64,000 nt of DNA from positions 1 to 64,000 of the forward strand of contig WQYQ01000015.1 of assembly GCA_009781175.1 (NCBI GenBank), written 5' to 3'. The DNA is from Betaproteobacteria bacterium. Its GTDB lineage: Bacteria > Pseudomonadota > Gammaproteobacteria > Burkholderiales > Rhodocyclaceae. The notes under the pieces are model-generated. The model was not told the origin of the DNA and did no database searches. It saw only the letters and a program-made list of their open reading frames with translations. The translations under genes were made by a program, and so were the position numbers. Every line of letters starts with the position of its first letter. Position 1 is the first letter of the stretch. Below are positions 19,738 through 31,781 of this stretch, piece after piece.

Positions 19738-21138
19738 TCAAAACACCTTAACCAAAACCTTCGAACGCCGCTGATAGTTATACAGCTCCCGTTTCTGCTG
19801 GGGTAACTCATCCGGCGACACCTCGACAAAACCACGCTCGCGGAACCAATGTTCGGTCCGCGTCGTGAGCACAAAAATCCGCTCCAGGCCGGCGGCCAAG
19901 GCGCGCCGCTCAATATGCTGCATCAAACGCTCGCCCAGACCGCTGCGGCGGAACTCCGGCATGACGGCAAGACAAGCCAACTCGCCGGCACGTTCTTCCG
20001 AAAAGGGATAGAGCGCCGCACAGCCGACGATCACGTCGTCGTGCTCAACGACCGAGAAGCGCTGGACCTCCATCTCGAGTAATTCGCGCGAGCGCCGCAC
20101 CAGGGTGCCATCGGCCTCCAGAGGCGCGATGACCGACAACAGCGCACCCACGTCCTCAATCCCCGCTTCGCGGAATTGGGCCAACGTTTCGCGCGTCACC
20201 ATCGTTCCGACGCCTTGGCGGGTAAAGAATTCGAGCAGGAGCGCGCCGTCCTTATCGCGATCGATGAAGTGAGCGCGCGCCACGCCATTGCGCACCGCGC
20301 CGATCGCATGCGGCAGGAAAAGATGCAGATCCTCGGTCAACCCTTTGTTCTCGCGATACATCCGCTCGGCTTCATCCGCCGTAATCGCTTCGATCAAGCG
20401 GCCTTGCGCATCGAGCAGGCCGGGTGCATCACAGAGATAAATGAGCTTCTCGGCCCCCAACGCCGTCGCCACCGCTTCGGCAATCTCTTCCATCGCCAGA
20501 TTGAAAACCTCGCCCGAAGGCGAAACGCCCAGCGAGGAAATCAGCACGACATTCTGCTGATCAAGGTCGGCCTTGATTTCCTCGGCAATGACCTTGCGCA
20601 CCTTGCCGGTGTATTGGAAATCAACGCCATCGACGACCCCCATCGGCTTGGCGGTCACGAAATTGCCGCCGGTCACGCGCATCCAGGCGCCGGCCATCGG
20701 CGTGTTCGGCAAGCCTTGCGACAAACGCGCCTCGATCTCGATCCGGCTGATCCCGACCGCGGCTTTGACGCATTCGAGCGCCTCGGCGTCTGTAACACGA
20801 ATCCCCGCGTGCAAACGTGAAGTCAGGCCGCGCCGCGCCAATTCCTCTTCGACCTGCGGCCGCGCGCCATGCACCAACACCAGACGCACGCCGAGCGCGG
20901 CCAAAAGATTGCAGTCATAACAAAGCCGTTCGAGCAAATCGCCCTCGGCCACTTCGCCGCCGAATCCAAGCACGAAGGTCTTGCCGCGAAAACCATGCAC
21001 ATAGGGTGCGGCACTGCGCACCCAGTCGACGAAACGGACTGCGTCCGCTTCGAGCATCATCGTCGCGGCGGAGATCCCTTCGTTGAGAACCCGATTTTCC
21101 TGACCGCCTGGACCCTGCATCAATGAATTACCTTTCAT
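19738..21138 (-). CDS. argA: amino-acid N-acetyltransferase (N-acetylglutamate synthase)
   Basis: Amino-acid kinase domain plus C-terminal GNAT domain (CLAVMPEFRRSGLGERLM). Confidence 0.96.
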   Translation of the reverse strand: MKGNSLMQGPGGQENRVLNEGISAATMMLEADAVRFVDWVRSAAPYVHGFRGKTFVLGFGGEVAEGDLLERLCYDCNLLAALGVRLVLVHGARPQVEEELARRGLTSRLHAGIRVTDAEALECVKAAVGISRIEIEARLSQGLPNTPMAGAWMRVTGGNFVTAKPMGVVDGVDFQYTGKVRKVIAEEIKADLDQQNVVLISSLGVSPSGEVFNLAMEEIAEAVATALGAEKLIYLCDAPGLLDAQGRLIEAITADEAERMYRENKGLTEDLHLFLPHAIGAVRNGVARAHFIDRDKDGALLLEFFTRQGVGTMVTRETLAQFREAGIEDVGALLSVIAPLEADGTLVRRSRELLEMEVQRFSVVEHDDVIVGCAALYPFSEERAGELACLAVMPEFRRSGLGERLMQHIERRALAAGLERIFVLTTRTEHWFRERGFVEVSPDELPQQKRELYNYQRRSKVLVKVF

Positions 21139-21178
21139 TTTGTTTTTTTAATTTTTACAAAATTTTTCATCAATAAAC

Positions 21179-21901
21179 TCAAAAATCGCCCCACAACGCC
21201 TGCATCGCCGCGGCGGCGGCCAGACCCGCCGTCTCCGTGCGCAGCACGCGCGGGCCCAGCGTGACACCCTGGCATCCCGCCGCCAGCATCGCCATCACCT
21301 CGCGCTCCGACCAGCCACCTTCAGGCCCGATCAGCAACGCAACAGGCTCCCGCGGCGCAGGCATCGCCGAAAGACGCGTCCCGTCGGAGGGAAGCAACGC
21401 CCAGCGCGGTGTGCCGCAGGAGACCGATAAGCATTGAGACAGACTCATCACTGGCGCGATCGTCATCAAACGATTGCGTCCGCTCTGTTCGGCCGCCGCA
21501 ACGGCAATCTGCTGCCAATGTTCTATACGCTTAACGGCACGAATCCCCTCCAAGCGCAGTACACTTCGTTCGGCGGCGACCGGTTGAAGAGACGAAATGC
21601 CAAGTTCGACCGCTTTTTGGACAATCCAGTCCATTTTGTCGCCCGTCGCCAGAGCCTGCACCAGTGTCAAGCGCAGCGGCGTCTCCCGGTCTACCTCGCA
21701 GACCGACTTGATTCGCGCGCACGGATCGCGCCCCAAACGCAACAATTCGGCCTGCGCTTCGCGGCCTTCTCCATCGAAAAGAACGACACGCTGGCCAGGA
21801 CGCAGCCGGAGAACGCGCTCGGCGTGATGCGCAAGCGCCTCGGGCAATGTAATTTCTTTATCGGCCAAGGCCAGTTCTGCATAAAAGAATCTAGGTAACA
21901 T
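21179..21901 (-). CDS. rsmE: 16S rRNA (uracil(1498)-N(3))-methyltransferase
   Basis: MLPRFFYAELAL..., LLIGPEGGWSEREV, LGPRVLRTETA; the longer ORF in the track is an upstream extension. Confidence 0.95.
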   Translation of the reverse strand: MLPRFFYAELALADKEITLPEALAHHAERVLRLRPGQRVVLFDGEGREAQAELLRLGRDPCARIKSVCEVDRETPLRLTLVQALATGDKMDWIVQKAVELGISSLQPVAAERSVLRLEGIRAVKRIEHWQQIAVAAAEQSGRNRLMTIAPVMSLSQCLSVSCGTPRWALLPSDGTRLSAMPAPREPVALLIGPEGGWSEREVMAMLAAGCQGVTLGPRVLRTETAGLAAAAAMQALWGDF

Positions 21902-21940
21902 CGTATTATTATAAATTTTGAAACATCTGCGGAGACTTCT

Positions 21941-22498
21941 GTGGTCAGTACCGCTACACCCGTTTGCAATTACGGCACCCTTGCTCCGGAGTTTTCGTTG
22001 CCCGGCACCGACGGTCAGCAGCATACGCTCGCATCCTGCCGCGGCCCGAATGGCTTGCTCGTGATGTTCATCTGCAACCACTGCCCATACGTTCAAGCCG
22101 TTCTGGACCGCATCATCCGCGATACGCGCGAACTGCGCGAGTACGGCATCGGCTGTGTCGGCATCATGTCGAACGACCCGACACAGTACCCCGAAGACGG
22201 TTTTGAGCAGATGGCCCGGCTGGCGCGGGAAAAGGAATTCCCATTTCCTTATCTGTTTGACGAGACCCAGGCCGTCGCGCGCGCTTACGGTGCCGTCTGC
22301 ACGCCCGATTTCTTTGGCTACAACGCCGCACTCCAACTTCAATACCGCGGCCGGCTCGACGCCTCGGGCAGACAGGCCGCGCCGCCTGGCGCGCGTAGAG
22401 AATTGTTCGAAGCCATGCGCGAAATCGCGCGCAGCGGTCAAGGCCCGGCGGAACAGACCGCCAGCATCGGCTGCTCGATCAAATGGAAGGATGCCTGA
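21941..22498 (+). CDS. thioredoxin-like / AhpC-TSA family protein
   Basis: FSLPGTDGQQHTLASCRGPNGLLVMFICNHCPYVQAV. Confidence 0.85.
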   Translation: MVSTATPVCNYGTLAPEFSLPGTDGQQHTLASCRGPNGLLVMFICNHCPYVQAVLDRIIRDTRELREYGIGCVGIMSNDPTQYPEDGFEQMARLAREKEFPFPYLFDETQAVARAYGAVCTPDFFGYNAALQLQYRGRLDASGRQAAPPGARRELFEAMREIARSGQGPAEQTASIGCSIKWKDA

Positions 22499-23305
22499 AT
22501 GCCACGCCTCGCAGCGGCGCGCGCGCTCGATTCCGTCGTCAGAGAAATCGCGCGTGAAATCACAATGCCCTTCTACTTGAAGGCAGTCCGTTCCCACAAG
22601 GCCGACGGCAGCACGCTCACCGAGGCGGATGAGCTGACGCAGCACGCCCTCGTCGAACGCCTGCCCGAAATTCAGGAAGCGCCCGTTTTGGGCGAGGAAA
22701 TGACCGCCGCGCAACAAGCGGAACTCTGGCATGCGAGCCGGGAAGGGCTGTGGGTCATCGATCCAATCGACGGCACAACGAATTTTGCCAACGGCATTCC
22801 CATTTTCGGCCTGTCCGTCGCCTATGTCGTCGAAGGCGCCACGCAATTCGGCGTCGTCTACAACCCGGTGGCCGACGAATCGTTCTACGCTGCGCGCGGC
22901 GCCGGCGCCTGGCTCAATGGCATTCGTCTGCCGCTGCGCCGCAGCGCGGCCACACTTTCCGATAGCGTCGGCGGCGTAGACTTCAAGCGCATTCCCGCGC
23001 GTCTCGCGACGCGTCTGGCAAACGAATCGCCGTGCTACTCACTGCGGAATTTCGGCTCCAGTGCACTCGAATGGTGCTACGTCGCGGCCGGGCGTTTGGA
23101 CGTTTACCTTCACGGCGGGCAAATGCTGTGGGATTACGCCGTCGGCCGCCTGCTCGTCGAAGAGTCCGGCGGCCAGGCTACCGACCCGCAAGGCTTGCCG
23201 ATCGCCCCCGACCCGCGCGTCAAACAAGCCGTCGCCGTAGCCGCTTCGCCGGCTCTACACAAAGAATGGCTAAGCTGGCTGGAGCGTTCCGCCGACGAGC
23301 CTTGA
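22499..23305 (+). CDS. inositol monophosphatase family protein
   Basis: WVIDPIDGTTNFANGIPIFGLSVAYV and LWDYAVGRLLVEESGG motifs. Confidence 0.88.
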   Translation: MPRLAAARALDSVVREIAREITMPFYLKAVRSHKADGSTLTEADELTQHALVERLPEIQEAPVLGEEMTAAQQAELWHASREGLWVIDPIDGTTNFANGIPIFGLSVAYVVEGATQFGVVYNPVADESFYAARGAGAWLNGIRLPLRRSAATLSDSVGGVDFKRIPARLATRLANESPCYSLRNFGSSALEWCYVAAGRLDVYLHGGQMLWDYAVGRLLVEESGGQATDPQGLPIAPDPRVKQAVAVAASPALHKEWLSWLERSADEP

Positions 23306-23306
23306 T

Positions 23307-23549
23307 TTATTCCGACGACCCCTTTTCTGCTTCATCAAGCCGCTTACGTTGCTGTTCCGCCTCATCGGCCTGGATTTTTTCAATTGCTTTGCCGACCGCC
23401 TCGACCTGTTCGCGCGGCGTCGCGCTCTGTGGGACATCGATCCCCGCTTGGCGGGCCGCAGAGCTAACGGCATTCGTCTGCGATTTGAATGAATGGGCCG
23501 TCAGCCAGCCGACGATGACAAGCACAATCAGAATAAGGATCAAACGCAT
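23307..23549 (-). CDS. small single-TM hypothetical protein
   Basis: [21 protein letters not shown] then hydrophilic tail; gap between convergent/divergent genes. Confidence 0.5.
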   Translation of the reverse strand: MRLILILIVLVIVGWLTAHSFKSQTNAVSSAARQAGIDVPQSATPREQVEAVGKAIEKIQADEAEQQRKRLDEAEKGSSE

Positions 23550-23753
23550 GGCGGCAACCTTGCGGAAATAAAGATGCAGATCTTACTGCGTCCGCGAATT
23601 TGGCGGCACGCATCTCACAATCCGCCGCCACTCCAGAAATCTTCAACACGCACCGCATCCCGTCCGGACGCTCTCAGCGGCCGGCTTTGCCTGATAAAAT
23701 CGCCGCTTTTCCGCATTACCGCGGAGCCTTATCTCCGCACGAAGAGATTCCAC

Positions 23754-25757
23754 ATGCCGATCAATCGTCCGCTCCCCACTTTCACCCCGATCACCGGCGC
23801 CATCCGTGCCCTGGCGATAGACGCCGTTCAGAAGGCCAACTCCGGCCATCCGGGCATGCCGATGGGCATGGCCGAAATCGCCGAAGTGCTGTGGCGCCAT
23901 CACCTGCGCCATAACCCGACGAATCCGCACTGGGCCGACCGCGATCGCTTCGTACTCTCGAACGGCCACGGCTCGATGCTGATCTACGCGCTGCTCCATC
24001 TGACGGGCTACGCGGTTTCGCTTGATGATCTGAAGAATTTCCGCCAGCTGCATTCACGCACCCCAGGCCATCCCGAAGTTGGCTACACCCCGGGCGTGGA
24101 AACAACAACCGGGCCGCTCGGCCAGGGCATCACCAATGCGGTAGGTTTCGCGCTGGCCGAAAAATTATTGGCGGAAGAATTCAACCGCCCCAGCCACACC
24201 ATCGTCGATCATCACACCTATGTTTTCCTCGGCGACGGCTGCCTGATGGAAGGCGTCTCGCATGAAGCCTGCTCGCTCGCCGGCACCTGGGGCCTGGGCA
24301 AGCTGATCGCCTATTACGACGACAACGGAATCTCGATCGACGGCCATGTCGAAGGCTGGTTTACCGACGACACCGCCAAGCGTTTCGACGCTTATGGCTG
24401 GCAAGTCATCGGCCCGATCGACGGCCACGACCCGGCCGCCATCGAAGCGGCCACGCTTGCGGCCAAAGCCGAAACAGGCAAGCCCAGCCTGATCATCTGC
24501 AAAACCATCATCGGCATGGGCTCACCGAACAAGGCCGACAGCCATGATGTGCACGGCGCCCCGCTCGGCGCCGCGGAGATCGAAGCCACGCGCAAAGCCA
24601 TCGGTTGGAATCATCCGCCGTTCGAAATTCCAAGCGAGGTTTACGCCGCCTGGAATGCGCGCGAAATCGGCGCGGCGCGCGAAACCGAATGGAGCGCGAA
24701 ATTCGCCGCCTACCGCTCCGCGCACCCGGAACTCGCCGCCGATTTCGAGCGCCGCATGGCCGGCAAGCTGCCCGCTGATTGGGCCGCGCAGCGCGATGTC
24801 GCCCTGGCGAAGATCGTCGCCAAGGCCGAAACCATCGCGACCCGCAAAGCCAGCCAGAACACCATCGAGGCTTTCGCCCCCCACTTGCCCGAGCTGCTTG
24901 GCGGCTCGGCCGACCTCGCGGGTTCCAATCTCACGCTGTGGTCCGGCTCGCGCAGTATCGGCAAAGACAAGGGCGGGAACTACATTCATTACGGCGTGCG
25001 CGAATTCGGCATGACGGCGATCGCCAATGGCATCGGCCTGCATGGCGGTCTGCTGCCCTACACGGCCACCTTCCTCGTTTTCTCGGATTACGCGCGCAAC
25101 GCGATCCGCATGGCCGCGCTGATGAAGCAGCGCCAGATCATGGTGTATACCCACGATTCGATCGGTCTCGGCGAAGACGGCCCGACGCATCAGCCCATCG
25201 AACACGTCTCCAGCCTGCGCCTGATTCCGAACCTCGACGTCTGGCGTCCCTGCGACACGACCGAAACCGCCGTGGCCTGGGCGCATGGCATTGAGCGCGC
25301 GGACGGCCCGAGCCTGCTCACCCTCTCGCGCCAGAACCTCGCATTCGTTCCCCGATCCAAGGACCAGATCGAGGCGATCCGCCGCGGTGCGTATGTGCTT
25401 GCGGATGCCCCAGGAGCGAAGGCCATCATTATCGCGACCGGATCGGAAGTCGAGCTTGCGCTGAAAGCGCAGAAACTGCTCGCCGACGCAGGTATTCCGG
25501 TGCGCGTCGTCTCGATGCCGTGCACAAATATTTTCGATCGCCAGGATCGGGACTACAAAACAAGCGTACTGCCCGCCGATCTGCCGAAGGTCGCGGTGGA
25601 GGCAGGCGTCACGGCACTGTGGTACCGCTATGTCGGAACCGAAGGCAGGGTGATCGGCCTCGATCGCTTCGGGGAATCCGCACCGGCCGGTACTTTATTC
25701 GAACATTTCGGGCTCACCAGCGACCATATCAAGCAGGCCATCGAAGAACTGTTATAA
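23754..25757 (+). CDS. tkt: transketolase
   Basis: [47 protein letters not shown]. Confidence 0.97.
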   Translation: MPINRPLPTFTPITGAIRALAIDAVQKANSGHPGMPMGMAEIAEVLWRHHLRHNPTNPHWADRDRFVLSNGHGSMLIYALLHLTGYAVSLDDLKNFRQLHSRTPGHPEVGYTPGVETTTGPLGQGITNAVGFALAEKLLAEEFNRPSHTIVDHHTYVFLGDGCLMEGVSHEACSLAGTWGLGKLIAYYDDNGISIDGHVEGWFTDDTAKRFDAYGWQVIGPIDGHDPAAIEAATLAAKAETGKPSLIICKTIIGMGSPNKADSHDVHGAPLGAAEIEATRKAIGWNHPPFEIPSEVYAAWNAREIGAARETEWSAKFAAYRSAHPELAADFERRMAGKLPADWAAQRDVALAKIVAKAETIATRKASQNTIEAFAPHLPELLGGSADLAGSNLTLWSGSRSIGKDKGGNYIHYGVREFGMTAIANGIGLHGGLLPYTATFLVFSDYARNAIRMAALMKQRQIMVYTHDSIGLGEDGPTHQPIEHVSSLRLIPNLDVWRPCDTTETAVAWAHGIERADGPSLLTLSRQNLAFVPRSKDQIEAIRRGAYVLADAPGAKAIIIATGSEVELALKAQKLLADAGIPVRVVSMPCTNIFDRQDRDYKTSVLPADLPKVAVEAGVTALWYRYVGTEGRVIGLDRFGESAPAGTLFEHFGLTSDHIKQAIEELL

Positions 25758-25842
25758 ACTTTAAAGGCTAATGCGTCCGCTCCCGCCGCAGAACAAGGCG
25801 GGGGCCAATTACCAGAGGCAGATCCCACCGCATTCAAGCTGA

Positions 25843-26892
<1,050 letters not shown>

Positions 26893-27113
26893 GCGCAGAT
26901 TTGATGGCATGATCCGCACGGAGGTTGTGGCGAATTCGAACGCTGCATCCTCCGTGTTTCCTTTACCGCATAGAATTTGGTCCCAGCATCACCCGATCGA
27001 ACTTTCGCGTGCGCTTGTCCGCGCCGGCTACATGCCAAAGAAAACCGCGGCAGCACCCGCAGCGAGGGCAGCGTTGATGGCTGGCGTTCCATTTTTCAAA
27101 TTGAGAGACCGCC

Positions 27114-28298
27114 ATGCAATTCAAAAAACTGGCTGATTTAGATCTGGCAGGCAAACGTGTCTTCATCCGCGCCGACATGAACGTCCCGCAGGACGATGCC
27201 GGCAATATCACCGACGACACCCGCATCCGCGCCTCGGTCACGGGCATCAAACTCGCGCTCGACAAGGGTGCTGGCGTGATGGTCACGTCCCACCTCGGCC
27301 GTCCGACCGAAGGCGAGTTCAAACCCGAAGATTCGCTCGCCCCTTGCGCCAAACGCCTTTCAGAGCTGCTCAACCAACCCGTGCGCCTGATCCAGAACTG
27401 GGTCAACGGCGGCTTTGAGGTCAAACCCGGCGAAGTCGTGGTTTTGGAAAACTGCCGCGTCAACAAGGGCGAGAAAAAGAACAACGCGGAACTCGCCGCC
27501 AAAATGGCCAAACTCTGCGATGTTTACGTCAACGATGCGTTCGGCACCGCGCACCGCGCCGAAGCGACCACCCATGCGCTTGCCCTAGCCGCGCCGGTCG
27601 CCTGCGCCGGTCCGCTGATGGCCGCCGAGCTTGAAGCAATCGGCCGCGCGCTCGGCAACCCCGCCCGCCCGCTCGTCGCGATCGTCGCCGGTTCAAAGGT
27701 TTCGACCAAGCTTACGATCCTCGACAGCCTGGCCGACAAAGTTGATCAGCTCATCGTTGGCGGCGGGATTGCGAACACCTTCATGGCCGCCGTTGGACTG
27801 CCCGTCGGCAAGTCGCTGATGGAAGCCGATCTCCTCCCCGAAGCCAAGCGCATCATCGACAAGATGGCCGAGCGCGGCGCGAGTGTGCCGATTCCGGTCG
27901 ACGTCGTCGTCGCGACAGAGTTTTCCGCCACGGCAGCCGCGACGACGAAAGACGCCAAGGATGTCGCGGCCGACGAGATGATTTTGGACATCGGCCCGAA
28001 GAGCGCCGAAGCCCTTGCGAATCAGCTCGCCACGGCCGGCACCGTCGTCTGGAACGGCCCGGTCGGGGTGTTCGAATTCGATCAATTCGCGGGCGGCACC
28101 AAAGCCATCGCCAATGCGATCGCCAACTCGAAGGCATTTTCGATCGCGGGTGGCGGGGATACGGTCGCGGCGATCGGTAAATTCGGCATCACCGATAAGG
28201 TCAGCTACATTTCAACCGGCGGCGGCGCTTTCCTGGAATTCCTCGAAGGCAAGATTCTGCCGGCTGTCGATGCGTTGAGCAAACGTGCGAACGACTGA
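27114..28298 (+). CDS. pgk: phosphoglycerate kinase
   Basis: [36 protein letters not shown]. Confidence 0.98.
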   Translation: MQFKKLADLDLAGKRVFIRADMNVPQDDAGNITDDTRIRASVTGIKLALDKGAGVMVTSHLGRPTEGEFKPEDSLAPCAKRLSELLNQPVRLIQNWVNGGFEVKPGEVVVLENCRVNKGEKKNNAELAAKMAKLCDVYVNDAFGTAHRAEATTHALALAAPVACAGPLMAAELEAIGRALGNPARPLVAIVAGSKVSTKLTILDSLADKVDQLIVGGGIANTFMAAVGLPVGKSLMEADLLPEAKRIIDKMAERGASVPIPVDVVVATEFSATAAATTKDAKDVAADEMILDIGPKSAEALANQLATAGTVVWNGPVGVFEFDQFAGGTKAIANAIANSKAFSIAGGGDTVAAIGKFGITDKVSYISTGGGAFLEFLEGKILPAVDALSKRAND

Positions 28299-28454
28299 GT
28301 AAAAGCGGCGGCGAGCAGCGCGCTCGCCGCCTTCCAAACGTTTTGCGTGTGCATAGGATAAAGCGGGTCCAAGTTTTATAGCCTTAGCCCTTTGTGCTCC
28401 CGGTGATTGCAATGGATGCTGTTCATTGCAGCCGTTTCCCCCCAAGGAGTTTGG

Positions 28455-29894
28455 ATGTATCACCACACAAAAATCGTCGCCACCCTCGGTCCCGCCAGTT
28501 CGGACCCTGAAACACTCGAACGTATGATTACCGCGGGCGTCAATGTCGTGCGCATGAACTTCTCCCATGGTAAGCCGGAAGACCACCTCAATCGCGCCAA
28601 GCTCGTGCGCGAGGCCGCCGCCAAAGTCGGCAGGACGGTCGGCATTCTTGGCGATTTGCAGGGGCCCAAAGTCCGTGTCGGTACATTTGAAAAGGGCAAC
28701 ACGACCCTTGCAAAAGGTGCGCAATTCATTCTCGACGCGAATTGCGAAGTTGGTAACGACAAATGCGTTGGCCTGGATTACAAAGACCTGCCCCACGACG
28801 TTTCACCGGGTACGATCCTTCTGCTCGATGATGGGAAGATCACCCTGGAAGTCGAGAAGGTCAAAGGCGCCGAGATTCATACAAAAGTCATTCAGGGCGG
28901 CGTACTGTCGAACAATAAAGGGATCAACCGCAAAGGCGGCGGCCTGTCCGCGCCGGCGCTGACCGCCAAAGATATGGACGACATCAAGACGGCGGCCTTG
29001 ATGGACGTCGACTTCCTTGCCGTCTCCTTTCCGAAAAGCTCGGCCGACATGTACATGGCCAAAGCGCTGATGCGCGCAGCGGGCAGCAATGCCTTAATCA
29101 TTGCGAAGATCGAACGCAGCGAAGCCGTCGAGAAATCTGCGCTGGAAGAAATTCTCAATTCCTGCGACGGCATCATGGTGGCGCGTGGCGATCTGGCCGT
29201 GGAAGTCGGCGAGGCGGCCGTGCCTGCGCTGCAAAAACGCATGATCCGCAAAGCGCGCGAACTCAACAAACTGACGATCACGGCGACGCAGATGATGGAG
29301 TCGATGATCAGCAGCCCGGTGCCAACGCGCGCCGAAGTCTCCGACGTCGCCAACGCCGTGCTCGACGGCACCGACGCGGTGATGCTCTCAGCCGAGACCG
29401 CGACCGGCAAATTCCCGATCGAAACCGTCGAAGCGATGGTCCGCATCGCAATCGAAGCGGAAAAATCCAACCCGATCACGCTCGATCAGAACTTTTTAGA
29501 CCGCAGCTTCAACCGCATCGATCAATCGATCGCAATGGCCGCCCTGCTCACCGCGCACCATATGGGCGCCAAGGCAATCGCATCGCTCACGCAATCCGGC
29601 TCCACAGCGCTTTGGATGAGCCGCCTGAATTCGGGCGTGCCAATTTTTGCGCTGACACCACTCCCCGAAACCGTGCGCAAACTTGCGCTGATGCGCGAGG
29701 TTTACCCAATTCTGACGCCATCCCAGGAAGGTTTCGACGATCGCGACCGCTTGCTCCGCGACGCAGAAAAACTCCTGCTCAAAGCGAAAGTCGTGAAACA
29801 AGGCGATATCGTCGTGTTCACTGCGGGGGAGCCGACCGGGATGTCGGGCGGAACGAACAGCCTCAAGGTCGTGCGGATAGGCGAACATCACTGA
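28455..29894 (+). CDS. pyk: pyruvate kinase
   Basis: TKIVATLGPASSDPETLERMI, MVARGDLAVEVG, TATQMMESMI; ATG at 28455 preceded by aaggag. Confidence 0.97.
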   Translation: MYHHTKIVATLGPASSDPETLERMITAGVNVVRMNFSHGKPEDHLNRAKLVREAAAKVGRTVGILGDLQGPKVRVGTFEKGNTTLAKGAQFILDANCEVGNDKCVGLDYKDLPHDVSPGTILLLDDGKITLEVEKVKGAEIHTKVIQGGVLSNNKGINRKGGGLSAPALTAKDMDDIKTAALMDVDFLAVSFPKSSADMYMAKALMRAAGSNALIIAKIERSEAVEKSALEEILNSCDGIMVARGDLAVEVGEAAVPALQKRMIRKARELNKLTITATQMMESMISSPVPTRAEVSDVANAVLDGTDAVMLSAETATGKFPIETVEAMVRIAIEAEKSNPITLDQNFLDRSFNRIDQSIAMAALLTAHHMGAKAIASLTQSGSTALWMSRLNSGVPIFALTPLPETVRKLALMREVYPILTPSQEGFDDRDRLLRDAEKLLLKAKVVKQGDIVVFTAGEPTGMSGGTNSLKVVRIGEHH

Positions 29895-29923
29895 TACCAC
29901 AACCTACCGTTTAGGAGGATTCC

Positions 29924-31000
29924 ATGTCCAAAGTCTTTGATTTTCTGAAACCCGGCGTCGTCACCGGCGATGATGTGCAAAAGCTCTTCGAGGTCGCGAA
30001 AGCCAATAACTTTGCTTTGCCTGCCGTCAATTGCATCGGCACCGATTCGATCAATGCAGTGCTGGAAGCCGCGGCGAAGGCGAAATCGCCCGTCATCGTC
30101 CAGTTCTCGAACGGCGGAGCGCAGTTCATCGCGGGCAAGGGCCTCAAACTCGAAGGCCAAAAAGCCGCCGTGCTCGGCGCGATTTCGGGCGCCAAGCATA
30201 TTCATGCCGTCGCCGAAGCCTACGGCATCCCTGTCATCGTGCACACCGACCATGCGGCTAAGAAACTCCTGCCCTGGATCGACGGCCTGCTCGACGCGGG
30301 CGAACAGCATTTCAAGGAAACCGGCAAACCGCTGTTCTCCTCGCATATGCTCGATCTGTCCGAAGAGCCGCTGCATGAGAACCTGGAAATCTGCGCCAAG
30401 TACCTCGACCGCATGTCGAAAATGGGCATGACGCTTGAGATCGAACTCGGCGTCACCGGCGGCGAGGAAGACGGCGTCGACAACACCGGCATCGACCAAT
30501 CCTCGCTCTACACCCAGCCGGAAGACGTCGCCCTCGCCTACACAACGCTTTCCAAAGTCAGCAAGCGCTTCACGATCGCGGCCTCCTTCGGCAATGTGCA
30601 TGGCGTCTACAAACCCGGCAATGTGAAGCTGACGCCGAAGATTCTCGACAACTCGCAGAAGCATGTCTCCGCGAAATTCGGCCTGCCGCCAAACTCGCTC
30701 GATTTCGTCTTCCACGGCGGCTCGGGCTCCACGGCGGCTGAGATCAAGGAGTCGGTCAGCTACGGCGTCGTCAAGATGAACATCGACACCGACACGCAAT
30801 GGGCGTTCTGGGATGGCATCCGGCTTTACTACAAGGATAAGGAAGCCTACCTGCAAGGCCAGCTCGGCAACCCGGAAGGCCCGGATGCGCCGAACAAGAA
30901 GCACTACGATCCGCGCGTCTGGCTGCGCAAGGGCCAGGAATCGATGATCGCCCGTTTGCAGCAAGCGTTTGCCGAATTGAATTCGCTTAACGTGCTGTAA
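29924..31000 (+). CDS. fba: class II fructose-bisphosphate aldolase
   Basis: HTDHAAKKLLPWID, FHGGSGSTAAEI, YGVVKMNIDTDTQWAFW. Confidence 0.97.
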   Translation: MSKVFDFLKPGVVTGDDVQKLFEVAKANNFALPAVNCIGTDSINAVLEAAAKAKSPVIVQFSNGGAQFIAGKGLKLEGQKAAVLGAISGAKHIHAVAEAYGIPVIVHTDHAAKKLLPWIDGLLDAGEQHFKETGKPLFSSHMLDLSEEPLHENLEICAKYLDRMSKMGMTLEIELGVTGGEEDGVDNTGIDQSSLYTQPEDVALAYTTLSKVSKRFTIAASFGNVHGVYKPGNVKLTPKILDNSQKHVSAKFGLPPNSLDFVFHGGSGSTAAEIKESVSYGVVKMNIDTDTQWAFWDGIRLYYKDKEAYLQGQLGNPEGPDAPNKKHYDPRVWLRKGQESMIARLQQAFAELNSLNVL

Positions 31001-31027
31001 GAATCCTCAAGCCTGTTCCACCAACAA

Positions 31028-31056
31028 TAATCGCCGCCTTCGGGCGGCGATTGCCT
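31028..31056. terminator. terminator-like hairpin after fba
   Basis: aatcgccgccttcgggcggcgatt inverted repeat. Confidence 0.55.
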
Positions 31057-31154
31057 TCCTAACCAGTACAAATCCCCCTACACTCGGCATCGTAGCGGCA
31101 CGGCGCCGCATCGCCCACAGCGCATCACACACAAGATTTTGAATAGAGAACAGC

Positions 31155-31595
31155 ATGCGATCTTTTTCTCCAATGATCCACACACGCCGGCTTTTCAATC
31201 TATGCCTCGAATGGGTCGAATTCCTCGGCCTGAGCGTGGTCGGTATCGCCACTGCAATCGCCATGTGGAACGAGGTTGGGGAAATGTGGCGCGCGTCGCG
31301 GGTCACCCTGACCGATCTGCTCCTGATGTTCCTCTTCCTCGAAGTGCTTTCGATGATTGCGCAGTATTTCAGAAGCGGCCAACTGCCGGTACGTTTTCCG
31401 CTCTACATCGCGATCGTGGCACTGGCGCGTTATTTGATTCTCGACGTCAAGGAACTCACCGAATGGCGGGTCCTCGCGATAGCAGGCTCAATCCTTCTTT
31501 TAACCGTTGCGGTGCTTGTAATTCGTTATGGGCATATCCGTTTCCCTTACGCCAAGGACCAGGAAAGAGCCCAGAATCCTTACGTTGACGAATAG
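31155..31595 (+). CDS. PsiE-family phosphate-starvation-inducible membrane protein
   Basis: Four-TM small protein with LTDLLLMFLFLEVLSMIAQYF...LARYLILDVKE. Confidence 0.75.
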   Translation: MRSFSPMIHTRRLFNLCLEWVEFLGLSVVGIATAIAMWNEVGEMWRASRVTLTDLLLMFLFLEVLSMIAQYFRSGQLPVRFPLYIAIVALARYLILDVKELTEWRVLAIAGSILLLTVAVLVIRYGHIRFPYAKDQERAQNPYVDE

Positions 31596-31622
31596 CGTTC
31601 CGCGCCAAACAGCGCAGCATTG

Positions 31623-31650
31623 AGAGCCGCTTCGCGCGGCTCTTTGTTTC
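31623..31650 (+). terminator. rho-independent terminator
   Basis: agagccgcttcgcgcggctct then ttgtttc. Confidence 0.7.
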
Positions 31651-31781
31651 CCTCATTCGAAGCGGAAGTCGATCACCGAAGGAAGCGCAAACGGAAAAGA
31701 TATAAGATTCATATTCCGCACTTCTTTTGATCGCTCGGCCGGAAAAATCCTTTCGGGCCTGCACACAGACATCAAGCCAAA

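Noticed and set aside
21902-22846. N-terminal extension of the 555-aa ORF containing rsmE
   Set aside because: Runs antisense through the thioredoxin-like and IMPase genes; RsmE starts naturally at MLPRFFYAEL (21901)
26893-27113. 75-aa ORF between gap and pgk
   Set aside because: No RBS or domain, overlaps pgk start out of frame; likely spurious
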